From: an uncultured Eggerthellaceae bacterium
GTDB taxonomy: Bacteria; Actinomycetota; Coriobacteriia; Coriobacteriales; Eggerthellaceae
Assembly (NCBI GenBank): GCA_958452575.1
Contig: CAUDUM010000002.1
Span: 62,001-126,000, forward strand
Direction: 5' to 3'
DNA: 64,000 nt
Shown piece by piece: positions 1-7,329 of this stretch. Position 1 is the first letter of the stretch. Every line of letters begins with the position of its first letter. A program made the translations under genes and the position numbers. A model generated the notes under the pieces. It worked only from the letters and a program-made list of their open reading frames with translations. It ran no database searches and was not told the origin of the DNA.

Positions 1-1
1 G

Positions 2-238
2 CCCGGCGAGGCGATGATCCGCGAAGTGCATGTGTACGGCCAGGTCGCCAGCCTGCATCGCACGAGCGGCGGCGCGCAGCACCGCGGCCTGGGACGCGCG
101 CTGGTGGAGCGGGCATGCGCCATCGCTCGCGAGCGCGGCTACCGCGCCGTCAACGTCATCAGCGCCGTCGGCACGCGCGGCTACTACCGCAACCTCGGCT
201 TCGAGGACAACGGCCTCTACCAGCAGCGCCGACTCTAG
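2..238 (+). CDS. Elp3-like tRNA uridine-modifying enzyme, C-terminal fragment (5' end outside window)
   Basis: The frame is open from the window edge and ends at a TAG at 236-238, so only the last ~78 residues are visible. They read PGEAMIREVHVYG, then HRGLGRALVERACAIARERG and YYRNLGF, which is the end of a GNAT acetyltransferase fold (acetyl-CoA loop HRGLGRAL). The MIRE-hVYG lead-in and the YYR-LGFEDNG finish match the C terminus of Elp3 radical-SAM/GNAT proteins, which carboxymethylate tRNA wobble uridine. The radical-SAM half is not visible, so an ordinary GNAT enzyme cannot be fully excluded. Confidence 0.6.
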   Translation, partial: PGEAMIREVHVYGQVASLHRTSGGAQHRGLGRALVERACAIARERGYRAVNVISAVGTRGYYRNLGFEDNGLYQQRRL

Positions 239-251
239 CCGGGTGCGATCC

Positions 252-1151
252 CTAGTCGCCGCCGGATCCCCCGCCGTCCGCCTTGGCGGCACGTGACGGC
301 AGCGTGGTCACCACGATGGACGCCACCACCAGAAGGCAGCCGGCGCCCTGCATGCCGGTGAGCGTCTCGCCCAAAACCGCGAACGCGAGCAGCAGCGAGA
401 ACGGCGTCTCGAGGATGCTGATGAGCGACGCCTTGGTGGAGCCGATGCGTTTGATTGCCGCCAACAGCAGGAACACGGGAAGCACCGTGCACAGAAGCGC
501 GATCGCGAAGCTCATCCCCCATTGCACGGGCGTCATGCCCAGAAGCGGCGGCAGCTGCGTCGGGAACAGCACGATGCACAGAAGCGCGCTCACCGCGCTC
601 ATGGTGAACGTGAGCGTGAGCTGCTCGTCTTTGGCCACCGTCTTCTGCCCGATGATCATGTAGATGGCAAACGCGATCGACGCGGACACCGCCAGCACGA
701 TGCCCAGCGCCGAGAGCTGCAGCTCCTGCGGCGCCAGGATGCCCGAGATGAGCACGATGCCCACCATCGCCAACACGAGCGCCGCCACCGTGCGCAACGT
801 GAGCTTCTCATGCAGTGCGAACACCGCCATCAAGGCGACGACCGCGGGATAGGTGTAGAAGATGACCGTCGCCAGCCCGGCGGTGAGGTAGTCCACCGAC
901 ACCAGGTACAGATACGCGCTGGCCGCGAAGAAGAACGCCTGGACGTACACGAGCGGGGAGCGGCTGAAGAATGGCTTGCGGCGGATGATCAGGACGACGC
1001 CCACGATGAGCACCGCGCCGATGAAGCGGATGGCCGTCACTTGCTCGGGGTTGAGCCCCGTGTTGTACAGAAACTTGCCGATGACGCCCATGCCGGCGTA
1101 CAGGATCGCCTGGATGACCGCGATAAGATAACCGATGCCCGCTTGCCCCAT
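252..1151 (-). CDS. EamA/DMT-family transporter
   Basis: A hydrophobic protein of about 299 residues with roughly ten membrane segments. It carries the two EamA repeats of the drug/metabolite transporter superfamily, for example YLVSVDYLTAGLATVIFYTYPAVVALMA in the first half (residues ~80-110) and a second repeat ending SILETPFSLLLAFAVLGETL. I start it at the ATG at 1151 because GGGAGG lies seven bases upstream. The frame stays open to an ATG at 1235, but the extra 28 residues are polar and that ATG has no ribosome site. Substrate is unknown; the family exports amino acids, sugars or metabolites. It converges with the Elp3-like gene. The second DMT gene at 3474 is a different paralog. Confidence 0.8.
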   Translation of the reverse strand: MGQAGIGYLIAVIQAILYAGMGVIGKFLYNTGLNPEQVTAIRFIGAVLIVGVVLIIRRKPFFSRSPLVYVQAFFFAASAYLYLVSVDYLTAGLATVIFYTYPAVVALMAVFALHEKLTLRTVAALVLAMVGIVLISGILAPQELQLSALGIVLAVSASIAFAIYMIIGQKTVAKDEQLTLTFTMSAVSALLCIVLFPTQLPPLLGMTPVQWGMSFAIALLCTVLPVFLLLAAIKRIGSTKASLISILETPFSLLLAFAVLGETLTGMQGAGCLLVVASIVVTTLPSRAAKADGGGSGGD

Positions 1152-1321
1152 GGGTCGCCTCCCAATCCCCTCCGCCGCACGCATCGCACCAGCGTCCCCC
1201 GCGCACGGCTCTTGCATCGGATCTCGATCCGACATAACCGAACTATGATAGCACCTGGGGCTTCATCCAAACTTGAGAGAGGAGCGAGAAAAAGGAGCGG
1301 AGGATCTCCCTCATCCCGGAC

Positions 1322-2263
1322 TCAGCGGGCGCGCAGCTCCCAGAACGCCACGGCGCTCGCCGCCGCCACGTTGAGCGAGTCGACGCCGACGCGCATCGGG
1401 ATGCGCACGGTGTAGTCGCACCGCGCGATGGTCTCGGGGGCTAGGCCGTCGCCCTCCGCCCCCAGCACGAGAGCCAGGCGCTCCTCGCAGGCAAGACGCG
1501 GATCGTCGATGGACAGCGAGTCGTCGGAAAGCGCCAGCGCCACCGTCTTGAACCCAAGGCGGTGCAGCAGTGGCACGCCCTCGGCCGCCCAGTCGCGCAC
1601 GCTGCCGATGCGCGTCCACGGCACCTGGAACACCGTGCCCATGCTCACGCGCGCCGCGCGGCGGAACAGCGGATCGTGGCTGGTCGGCGTCACCAGCACC
1701 GCGTCGATCTCGAGCGCCGCGGCCGAACGGAAGATCGCGCCGATGTTGGTGTAGTTGTTGATATCCTCCAGCACCGCGATGCGCCGCGCGCCGCGCACGA
1801 CCTCCTCGACGCTCGGCAGCTGGGGACGCACCATCGCGGTGAGCGCGCCGCGCGTCACCTGATAGCCCGTCACCTGGCGGAACTGCTCGCGCGTCGCAAC
1901 GAACACGGGCACCGACGCATCGTCGCCCAATACACGGTCGACCAGATCGCGCGACTTGTCCAGCCATTTGCGCTCCATGAACAGCGACCACGGGCGCACG
2001 CCCGCGTCCAGCGCGCGCAGGGCGACCTTGCTGGACTCGGCGATGAACAGGCCCCTCTCATCGATCGCGGGATCGACCTCCAAGACCGCGCATGTCGCCG
2101 CAGCGCCCGGGGCGCCCGCGCTCCCCGCGCGCTGCGCATCGAGGAGAGCCTCGTCCGCGTGATCCCGCAGCCGCGCATCGTCAGCGCTCGGCGCGTACAC
2201 CGCGATACGCGGATCCGACGCGACCCGACGCTCGTCCCAACCCTCGATGTCGATGACCGGCAT
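1322..2263 (-). CDS. TrmH/SpoU-family RNA 2'-O-methyltransferase
   Basis: A 313-residue protein with the SPOUT fold signature in its C-terminal half. Motif 1 is NNYTNIGAIFRSAAALEIDAVL (the N-x-GAIFR asparagine/arginine pair), motif 2 is LVLGAEGDGL, and motif 3 is IPMRVGVDSLNVAAASAVAFWE. These bind S-adenosylmethionine in the knot and place the catalytic arginine. The N-terminal ~110 residues resemble the substrate-binding extension of rRNA or tRNA ribose methylases. GGGGAGG precedes the ATG. Which RNA is modified cannot be read from the sequence. It lies alone between the DMT gene and the LysR gene, all on the minus strand. Confidence 0.85.
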   Translation of the reverse strand: MPVIDIEGWDERRVASDPRIAVYAPSADDARLRDHADEALLDAQRAGSAGAPGAAATCAVLEVDPAIDERGLFIAESSKVALRALDAGVRPWSLFMERKWLDKSRDLVDRVLGDDASVPVFVATREQFRQVTGYQVTRGALTAMVRPQLPSVEEVVRGARRIAVLEDINNYTNIGAIFRSAAALEIDAVLVTPTSHDPLFRRAARVSMGTVFQVPWTRIGSVRDWAAEGVPLLHRLGFKTVALALSDDSLSIDDPRLACEERLALVLGAEGDGLAPETIARCDYTVRIPMRVGVDSLNVAAASAVAFWELRAR

Positions 2264-2387
2264 GCCCTCCCCTTTCGAACGGCGGATGGAGCGGCGCGTT
2301 TTCGCGCAGCAGCCTCGCCCCCTCCGGACAACGGAGGATGCGGCAGCGGATCCGATCGACCGCCGCCGTATCCTCCATCCCTATTGT

Positions 2388-3257
2388 CTATTCGATCGCC
2401 GCAGGAACATACCGCAGGAAACGCTCCACCGCAAGCGGCAGGCCCTCGTGCGAGCGCACCGCAACCCCGATGTCACGCCACGAGGGGGGATCGAGCTCGC
2501 GCAGCACGATGCGGTAGGGGCAGCGCCGCAGGATGAGCTCGGGCAGGATGCTCACGCCCAACCCGTTTTCGGCCATCGACATGATCGCGTAATCGTCCCA
2601 GGTGGTGAACCGCACGTCAGGCATGACGCCCTCCGCGCGGAACAGCTGGAGGATCTCGTCGTTGGCGCCCTTCTGCAGCAGCAGGAACGGCTCATCGGCA
2701 AGGCGCGCAAGCGGCACCCTGTCGAGCTTTGCCAGCGGATGGCCCTCCGGCAGCACGGCGAGCATGCGATCGCGTGCGAGGAATGTCGTCTGAAGGTGCG
2801 CGTGCGCGGGAAGCCGCAGAAAGCCGCAGTCCACGCGCCCGTCGAGCACCCACTGCTCGATCTCCAGGTAGTCGCCCAGCAAAAGCTCGTAGTCGATGTT
2901 GGGATAATCCCGCTGGAACTCGCGGACGACGGTCGGCAGCCAGTGGGTCGCCATACTGGAAAGCGTTCCGATGCGGATGAGGCCGGTCTGCATGCCGTTG
3001 AGCTCCTCGACAAGCGACTCGAGGCGGCGCTGCTCGGCGCACACGCGCCGCACCTGATCGATGAGGCGCGCGCCTTCGGAGGTGAGGTGCACGCCGGCGC
3101 GGCTGCGCGCCAGCAGGCGCACTCCCCAGGCGCGCTCGAGCTCGCCGATCATGCGGCTGACGCCCGATTGCGTGTAGGACAGCGACTCGGCGGCGCGGGT
3201 GAAGCTGCCCAGCTCGGCGGCTTTCACGAAAGCTTCGTATCGTTGAAGCGATTGCAT
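2388..3257 (-). CDS. LysR-family transcriptional regulator
   Basis: A 289-residue regulator. The N-terminal winged helix-turn-helix is typical (AFVKAAELGSFTRAAESLSYTQSGVSRMI, residues ~8-36), followed by a periplasmic-binding-like effector domain (GLIRIGTLSSMATHWLP). GAGGTGAG precedes the ATG. It is divergent from the DMT transporter starting at 3474, with a 216-base shared intergenic region. That is the usual arrangement for a LysR regulator controlling its neighbour, so transporter control is inferred. The effector is unknown. Confidence 0.9.
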   Translation of the reverse strand: MQSLQRYEAFVKAAELGSFTRAAESLSYTQSGVSRMIGELERAWGVRLLARSRAGVHLTSEGARLIDQVRRVCAEQRRLESLVEELNGMQTGLIRIGTLSSMATHWLPTVVREFQRDYPNIDYELLLGDYLEIEQWVLDGRVDCGFLRLPAHAHLQTTFLARDRMLAVLPEGHPLAKLDRVPLARLADEPFLLLQKGANDEILQLFRAEGVMPDVRFTTWDDYAIMSMAENGLGVSILPELILRRCPYRIVLRELDPPSWRDIGVAVRSHEGLPLAVERFLRYVPAAIE

Positions 3258-3473
3258 GGTCTCACCTCGTCATATGATGGTTTCGCATCTTAAACATGAT
3301 AAACATTCGCTTTTGAAATGCAAAGGACCGTGGCACACTGGATGGCAACGGAAGCGGCGGGCGGAATCCTACCCGTCTGCATCCTCGAGTTCCGCAAAGC
3401 CCCCCAAGCTTGCCTCGAGAGCACGCCCGCCGCTTTCCCGTATTCCCGCACATCGCGAGCGCAGGAGGATGAC
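3258..3473. promoter_or_regulatory. Divergent LysR/DMT intergenic control region
   Basis: This 216-base region separates divergent genes. The part nearest the LysR gene is AT-rich (about 3271-3320) and contains TTTCGCAT, TTAAACATGATAAACAT and a second ATTCGC. It is the likely promoter/operator zone. No clear T-N11-A box can be singled out, so the exact site is left open. Confidence 0.4.
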
Positions 3474-4484
3474 ATGGGCAGGTCCTATGCGGCGTATTTG
3501 TCCTCGCTGCTGCTGTTCGGATCGAACGGCATCGTCGCTGCGATGATCGCCCTTCCCTCTTTGGACATCGTCGTCGCGCGCACGTTTTTGGGTGCGTTGC
3601 TTTTGGGCGCACTGTTCTTCGGCGCTTCGCTCGTGGTTCGCCATGCGAAGCCGCGACGCGGCACGGCGTGCAACCCCGCATCGTCGGCCACCGCCCGCCA
3701 AAACACCACCGCCATCGCGCTGCTCGCCTGCTCGGGCGCCGCGCTCGGCGCCAGCTGGATCGTGCTTTTTGAGGCGTATCGGCTGGTGGGTGTGGGCACC
3801 GCGTCCCTCATGTACTACTGCGGCCCGGTCATCGTCATGGCGGTGGCTCCCCTGCTGTTCAAAGAACGTCTTGACATCAAGAAGATCGCCGGCTTTGGCG
3901 CGGTGGCGCTCGGCGCCGTCCTGGTGAGCGTCCAAGCGCTCGACGGCGGCCAAGATCCGCAGGGGCTGGCGCTGGGAGCCGCCTCCGCGATCGCCTATGC
4001 CGTCATGATCGTCTGCAGCAAGAAGGCGACCGCGATATGCCCCGCAGCTGCCGACCGGGGCCTGCGCAACTCGTTCATCCAGCTGCTCGCCGGTTTCGCC
4101 GTCGCGGCGGCGTACAGCGCGCTGACGCAGGGGCCGGACGCGTTGCTCGTCCCCGCAGCACCCGCCGACATCGCGCCGCTGCTGATGCTCGGCTTGATCA
4201 ACACCGGCATCGGATGCTTCCTGTACTTCTCGTCCATCGGACGCCTGCCCGTGCAGACCGTCGCGGTGTGCGGCTACCTCGAGCCGCTATCCGCCGTGGT
4301 ACTGGCGACCTTGATCCTCGGCGAGCCCATGAGCGCGGTGCAGCTCGCAGGCGCCGTCCTCATCGTCGGCGGCGCCGCATTCTGCGAGCTGTCCGGATCC
4401 CAAGCGAGCGCCTCGCTCAAACTGCCCGCCCTCTCCAAACCGATGCGGACGATCGCATCGAACCCCAAACCGACGATCCGCTAG
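3474..4484 (+). CDS. EamA/DMT-family transporter (LysR-linked)
   Basis: A 336-residue protein with about ten membrane segments. Both EamA repeats are visible: SLMYYCGPVIVMAVAPLLFKERLDIKKI in the first, and VQTVAVCGYLEPLSAVVLATLILGEPMS in the second, a hallmark of the family. I start at the ATG at 3474, which has AGGAGG at 3463-3468 with ideal spacing. An in-frame ATG at 3318 would add 52 non-membrane residues without a ribosome site. It is divergent from the LysR regulator, which probably controls it. The substrate is not deducible. Confidence 0.85.
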   Translation: MGRSYAAYLSSLLLFGSNGIVAAMIALPSLDIVVARTFLGALLLGALFFGASLVVRHAKPRRGTACNPASSATARQNTTAIALLACSGAALGASWIVLFEAYRLVGVGTASLMYYCGPVIVMAVAPLLFKERLDIKKIAGFGAVALGAVLVSVQALDGGQDPQGLALGAASAIAYAVMIVCSKKATAICPAAADRGLRNSFIQLLAGFAVAAAYSALTQGPDALLVPAAPADIAPLLMLGLINTGIGCFLYFSSIGRLPVQTVAVCGYLEPLSAVVLATLILGEPMSAVQLAGAVLIVGGAAFCELSGSQASASLKLPALSKPMRTIASNPKPTIR

Positions 4485-4653
4485 AGCGGGCCACGCAACC
4501 CTTGATCAGATGCTGTTGGGCTGCACCCGATACAGCTTGCGATCCAATGCGTCTCGCATCTCGAAACAATCTCGAGGCACTATGCAGCTGGCATGATCGA
4601 GCATCGCGGTATGGCGCATTGCCAGGCTTTTCGAATCCGATGCCAAGTTTTCC

Positions 4654-4705
4654 GGAGAATGCGACAAAACGGATCGTCGCCATGTAAGATATTGTCGCAT
4701 TCTCC
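4654..4705. repeat. Perfect inverted repeat GGAGAATGCGACAA, 24-base spacer
   Basis: GGAGAATGCGACAA at 4654-4667 is repeated exactly in reverse complement (TTGTCGCATTCTCC) at 4692-4705. The spacer is about two helical turns, which suits a DNA operator better than a terminator hairpin. The half-site resembles the one at 60542-60575. Confidence 0.75.
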
Positions 4706-4820
4706 ACGGAGATTGGCATTTCGACTCGCGCGAAGCTTTGAAACGCTTCGCAAAACGATGGCGATGTCGCAATCTGCCAATTAACTGGCACCCCTCTCGA
4801 AAAGCCTGGAGCCCAACGCA

Positions 4821-4852
4821 ACGAGGGCGCCCGGTTTCCCGGACGCCCTCGT
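4821..4852 (-). terminator. Hairpin downstream of bL31 gene
   Basis: ACGAGGGCG at 4821-4829 pairs with CGCCCTCGT at 4844-4852. The inner CCGG/CCGG extends the stem past one mismatch. It lies ~67 bases beyond the bL31 stop. The U-tract is weak, so termination strength is uncertain. Confidence 0.5.
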
Positions 4853-4918
4853 CATTCACGCATGTGCGTTGCGCGGCGCGCTGCCGCTCGGCAGCGCTCT
4901 GCTCGGCAGAAGCCTCGA

Positions 4919-5374
4919 CTACTCGGCGGCGTTCTCCTCGGCAGGAGCCTCGACGGCCTCCTCGGCGGGAGCCTCGGCAGCCTCGGTCTCGGCCTCGGCG
5001 GCAGCAGCCTCAGCCTTGGCGGCCTCGGCCTCGGCCTTCTTGGCGAACTCCTCGGCACGCTTGGCCTTCTCGGCGGCCTTGGCCTCGCGCTCCGCCTTCT
5101 TGGCAGCCTCGCGCTCGGCGGCGGCAGCGGCCTTGGCAGCCTTCTTGGCGGCCTCGCGCTCGGCCACGCGCTCCTTGGCGCTGCCGAACTTGTCGGCGAA
5201 GCGCTGGACGCGTCCACCGGTGTCGATCAGCTTCTGCGTGCCGGTGTAGAACGGATGGCAGGCGTTGCAGATGTCGATCTTCAGCTCAGACTTCGTCGAA
5301 CGGGTGACGAAGGTGTTGCCGCAGCTGCACTTGACGGTGCACTCGACGTAGTCGGGATGGATCCCTTTTTTCAT
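4919..5374 (-). CDS. rpmE: 50S ribosomal protein bL31 with long Ala/Lys/Glu-rich C-terminal extension
   Basis: The first ~70 residues are a canonical zinc-type bL31: MKKGIHPDYVE, Cys16/Cys18 (CSC) and Cys36/Cys39 (CNAC) as zinc ligands, HPFYTGTQ and GGRVQRF. From about residue 72 to 151 it continues as a low-complexity alanine/lysine/glutamate helix that turns acidic at the end (AEEAVEAPAEENAAE). Normal bL31 is about 70 residues, so more than half is extension. The start is ATG 5374 with AAGGAG; an upstream in-frame start lies inside the leader. Composition of the tail matches neighbouring coding DNA, so it is unlikely to be a frameshift artefact. Confidence 0.95.
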   Translation of the reverse strand: MKKGIHPDYVECTVKCSCGNTFVTRSTKSELKIDICNACHPFYTGTQKLIDTGGRVQRFADKFGSAKERVAEREAAKKAAKAAAAAEREAAKKAEREAKAAEKAKRAEEFAKKAEAEAAKAEAAAAEAETEAAEAPAEEAVEAPAEENAAE

Positions 5375-5394
5375 GATGGTTCTCCTTTTCAGGC

Positions 5395-5430
5395 GCCTTG
5401 GTTTCCGACCAAGGCAAGACAAGCTTGTCT
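5395..5430 (-). promoter_or_regulatory. bL31 mRNA leader hairpin and palindrome
   Basis: On the transcript, GCCUUGG (5415-5409) pairs with CCAAGGC (5401-5395) around a 7-base loop just upstream of the ribosome site. The 14-bp perfect palindrome AGACAAGCTTGTCT occupies 5417-5430, at the expected transcription start. bL31 mRNAs commonly carry autoregulatory leaders, and I recall a proposed Coriobacteria class. Assignment to it is inference. Confidence 0.5.
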
Positions 5431-5458
5431 ATTGTAGCGCGGCGCCGTCGAATGTAAA
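5431..5458 (-). promoter_or_regulatory. Promoter of bL31 gene
   Basis: On the minus strand TTTACA (5458-5453) is followed, after 16 bases, by TACAAT (5436-5431). This is a near-consensus housekeeping sigma promoter placed about 57 bases before the bL31 start. Confidence 0.65.
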
Positions 5459-5551
5459 GAACCAACCTGGCCCGCTTCGCGATTTTTGCACAGCAATCCA
5501 TCGGACCCGCCCGAACGCGCCGTCCCCATGCGAGCCGCCCGGGAAAGGCAC

Positions 5552-6457
5552 CTAATCCAGCATCGACTCGTCGATCGGCAGATTGTACGTTGCGGCGATC
5601 TCGCGCAGGCCGGCGTCCGGGATCTCGATCGGCTCCGTGCCCAGGGCGCGCGCCGTCACCTGCGCCCTCAGCCACACATCCGCCGCCTTCTCCACCGCGT
5701 GGATCATGCCGAACGCCTCGTCGAACGTCGGCGCGCTGGCGAACATACCGTGCTGCGCCCAAACGCAGGCGCTGCGCCCCACCATGGCGTCGGCGGTCGC
5801 GCGGGCGATGTCGGTGCCGCCCGGCACCATCCACGGCAACGCTGAGACGCCCTTGGGAACCGCGATGACGCACTCGGTCATCGCCTTCCACAGCGCACGG
5901 GTGATCGCGCGCGCGTCGGCGGGCAGCACGCCCGTCATCGCCACGACTGCGGAGGGATGCGCATGGTAGAGCACGCGGTCGGCGCCGATGGTGGCATCCT
6001 TGCGCACGGCGTGCGTCATCAGATGGCTGGGCAGCTCGCTGGTGGGCACCCCGCCTCCCTTGAAGCCCCAGACGATGCGCCAAGAGCTGCCCGTGTCATC
6101 GAGCTCGACGATGCCGATGTTGGCAGCGGGGTCAAGCGACACGTTGCGCATGTACGATCCCGCCGCCGTCACCAGGAACTTCTCGCCCGCCAGATTGAGG
6201 AGCGCAGACGGCAGCGCCACCCAACTTGACGGCGTGTCGTAGAAGAACCCCTTGCTCGACTGGATGTCTTCGGGCGTCATGCGGTAGCTGACGTTGCCGC
6301 CGTTGCGCTCATGCCAACCCTGCCGCCAGCCGTCGTCGCACATCCGCACGAACTGCTTCACAAACGACTGCTGCTCCACCGCCACGCCCGACACGGCGCC
6401 CTTTGCAGCGGACACGCCCTTGTCGAGCACTTCCTGCGCGCTATCGAAAAATCCCAT
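5552..6457 (-). CDS. Rhamnulose-1-phosphate aldolase-like class II aldolase
   Basis: A 301-residue class II (zinc) aldolase. It follows the RhaD pattern closely: GWHERNGGNVSYR (residues ~47-59, phosphate loop), VPTSELPSH with the catalytic glutamate at 141, HAHP with zinc ligands His165/His167, ALPWMVPGGTDI, and AQHGMF with the third zinc ligand His236. RhaD splits L-rhamnulose 1-phosphate into dihydroxyacetone phosphate and lactaldehyde. The first ~30 residues (MGFFDSAQEVLDKG...) are an added amphipathic-looking segment absent from E. coli RhaD. No rhamnose kinase, isomerase or transporter is nearby, so the true sugar phosphate is uncertain. AGGAGG precedes the ATG. Confidence 0.85.
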   Translation of the reverse strand: MGFFDSAQEVLDKGVSAAKGAVSGVAVEQQSFVKQFVRMCDDGWRQGWHERNGGNVSYRMTPEDIQSSKGFFYDTPSSWVALPSALLNLAGEKFLVTAAGSYMRNVSLDPAANIGIVELDDTGSSWRIVWGFKGGGVPTSELPSHLMTHAVRKDATIGADRVLYHAHPSAVVAMTGVLPADARAITRALWKAMTECVIAVPKGVSALPWMVPGGTDIARATADAMVGRSACVWAQHGMFASAPTFDEAFGMIHAVEKAADVWLRAQVTARALGTEPIEIPDAGLREIAATYNLPIDESMLD

Positions 6458-6682
6458 CTGATCCTCCTAGCCGTCGCGACCGTTTCGTTGGGCATTATCC
6501 TACCGGACCCGCAGCGGGCGACCAGCGGGGTCGCGCCGGGAAGCCGCAGGGACGAATGCCCGTCCTATTATTCCCCTTAAGTGTAAAGACCGCCTGACCG
6601 AAGTCCAGCGGCCTCCCCACGATCGAAACCGTTTCGTTTCCCGTTCGCCATCTTCCAGGTCGAACATAATATGCCATCTCCC

Positions 6683-6818
6683 AGGTCAAGCATATGTCAG
6701 CGAGCGGGCGCGAGGTGCGCCTGATAGACGCGAAAAGCCCCTTGGGCTGGACTTCGGTCCGCCCAAGGGGCTTTGAACGTCTAGCAGGCGTGCATCGCGC
6801 CCGCGCAGCGTCGAGCCG
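6683..6818. repeat. Dispersed long-hairpin element, copy 1
   Basis: This is nearly identical to 14169-14300. The outer arms GCGGGCGCGA...TAGACG (from 6704) and CGTCTA...TCGCGCCCGC (to 6804) pair around an inner terminator hairpin, giving a ~100-base imperfect palindrome. It is bordered by GTCAGCGAG on the left and GCAGCGTCG on the right, motifs that recur at other minus-strand gene ends. Confidence 0.8.
6734..6774 (-). terminator. Strong hairpin with TTCG tetraloop (in repeat copy 1)
   Basis: AAAGCCCCTTGGGC plus GGAC pairs with GTCC plus GCCCAAGGGGCTTT: 18 base pairs with one bulged T and a TTCG tetraloop at 6753-6756. The A and T ends make it a plausible bidirectional terminator, here serving the superoxide reductase gene. 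Confidence 0.8.
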
Positions 6819-6845
6819 TTGCGTCGATTGTTAAATCGACGCAAC
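6818..6845 (-). terminator. 12-bp hairpin enclosing the superoxide reductase stop codon
   Basis: GTTGCGTCGATT at 6818-6829 pairs perfectly with AATCGACGCAAC at 6834-6845. The TAA stop codon (6831-6833) sits in the four-base loop. Confidence 0.6.
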
Positions 6846-7211
6846 CCAAAGGCCGTGGAGGTTGCAGTACTCGTAGACCTTGAGCGGCTTGTCGCCGGCG
6901 GCGATGGCGAAGTCGGCCTTGGGCTCGTCGGCGGCGGTGAGCTGGGCGACCTGGTAGCCCTTCTCGGTCACGAGCACGATGAAGGCGATCAGGTGCTCTT
7001 CGGTCATCGGATGCAGCGTGCTGCCGACCTCGACATGCACGTTGGCGCCGTCGACCGTCACCACGGGCACGTGCTTCTCGGTGGCGGCATCGGTGGTGTT
7101 GGCGACGAGCTCGGTCATCTTCTCGCCGCAGCATACCAGCGGAACGCCGGCATCCCACGGCTTGATGGCGACATTGCCGCAGTGCAGGCACTTGTAGAAC
7201 GAGACATCCAT
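6831..7211 (-). CDS. Desulfoferrodoxin-type superoxide reductase
   Basis: A 126-residue two-domain protein. Residues 1-35 form the desulforedoxin-like iron site (Cys8-x-x-Cys11 and Cys27-Cys28). The rest is the catalytic neelaredoxin domain: EKHVP with His47, HPM with His67, His73, and the CNLHGLW signature with Cys116/His119 binding the active-site iron. The Glu/Lys pair before His47 (residues 45-46) is retained. The enzyme reduces superoxide to peroxide without making oxygen, typical of anaerobes. GAGGGG precedes the ATG. It is monocistronic, between the hairpin element and lgt. Confidence 0.95.
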   Translation of the reverse strand: MDVSFYKCLHCGNVAIKPWDAGVPLVCCGEKMTELVANTTDAATEKHVPVVTVDGANVHVEVGSTLHPMTEEHLIAFIVLVTEKGYQVAQLTAADEPKADFAIAAGDKPLKVYEYCNLHGLWVASI

Positions 7212-7329
7212 GGGGAACCCCTCTTCTCTTGGCGCGCGACGGGCACGACGTCCGCCGCATCGAATCCATCATAGCAGCGTCGATGACGGACAGGCGCCGC
7301 GGCGTCCATCCGTTTCGATGCCGTAAATG

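Larger units (their letters stand above)
4485..4918. other. Intergenic region with a perfect 14-bp inverted repeat
   Basis: No gene is recognised in these 434 bases. The segment is less GC-rich than its surroundings and contains the inverted repeat at 4654-4705 and the hairpin at 4821-4852. Short reading frames here lack ribosome sites and recognisable protein features. Confidence 0.5.
6458..6830. other. Intergenic region carrying repeat/terminator element
   Basis: There is no gene in these 373 bases. The left part has two ~25-base tandem copies of a GACCTGG-AGATGGC motif (minus strand, about 6645-6695). The right part is the long hairpin element at 6683-6845. A promoter for the aldolase gene is expected here but no convincing -10/-35 pair was found. 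Confidence 0.5.
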
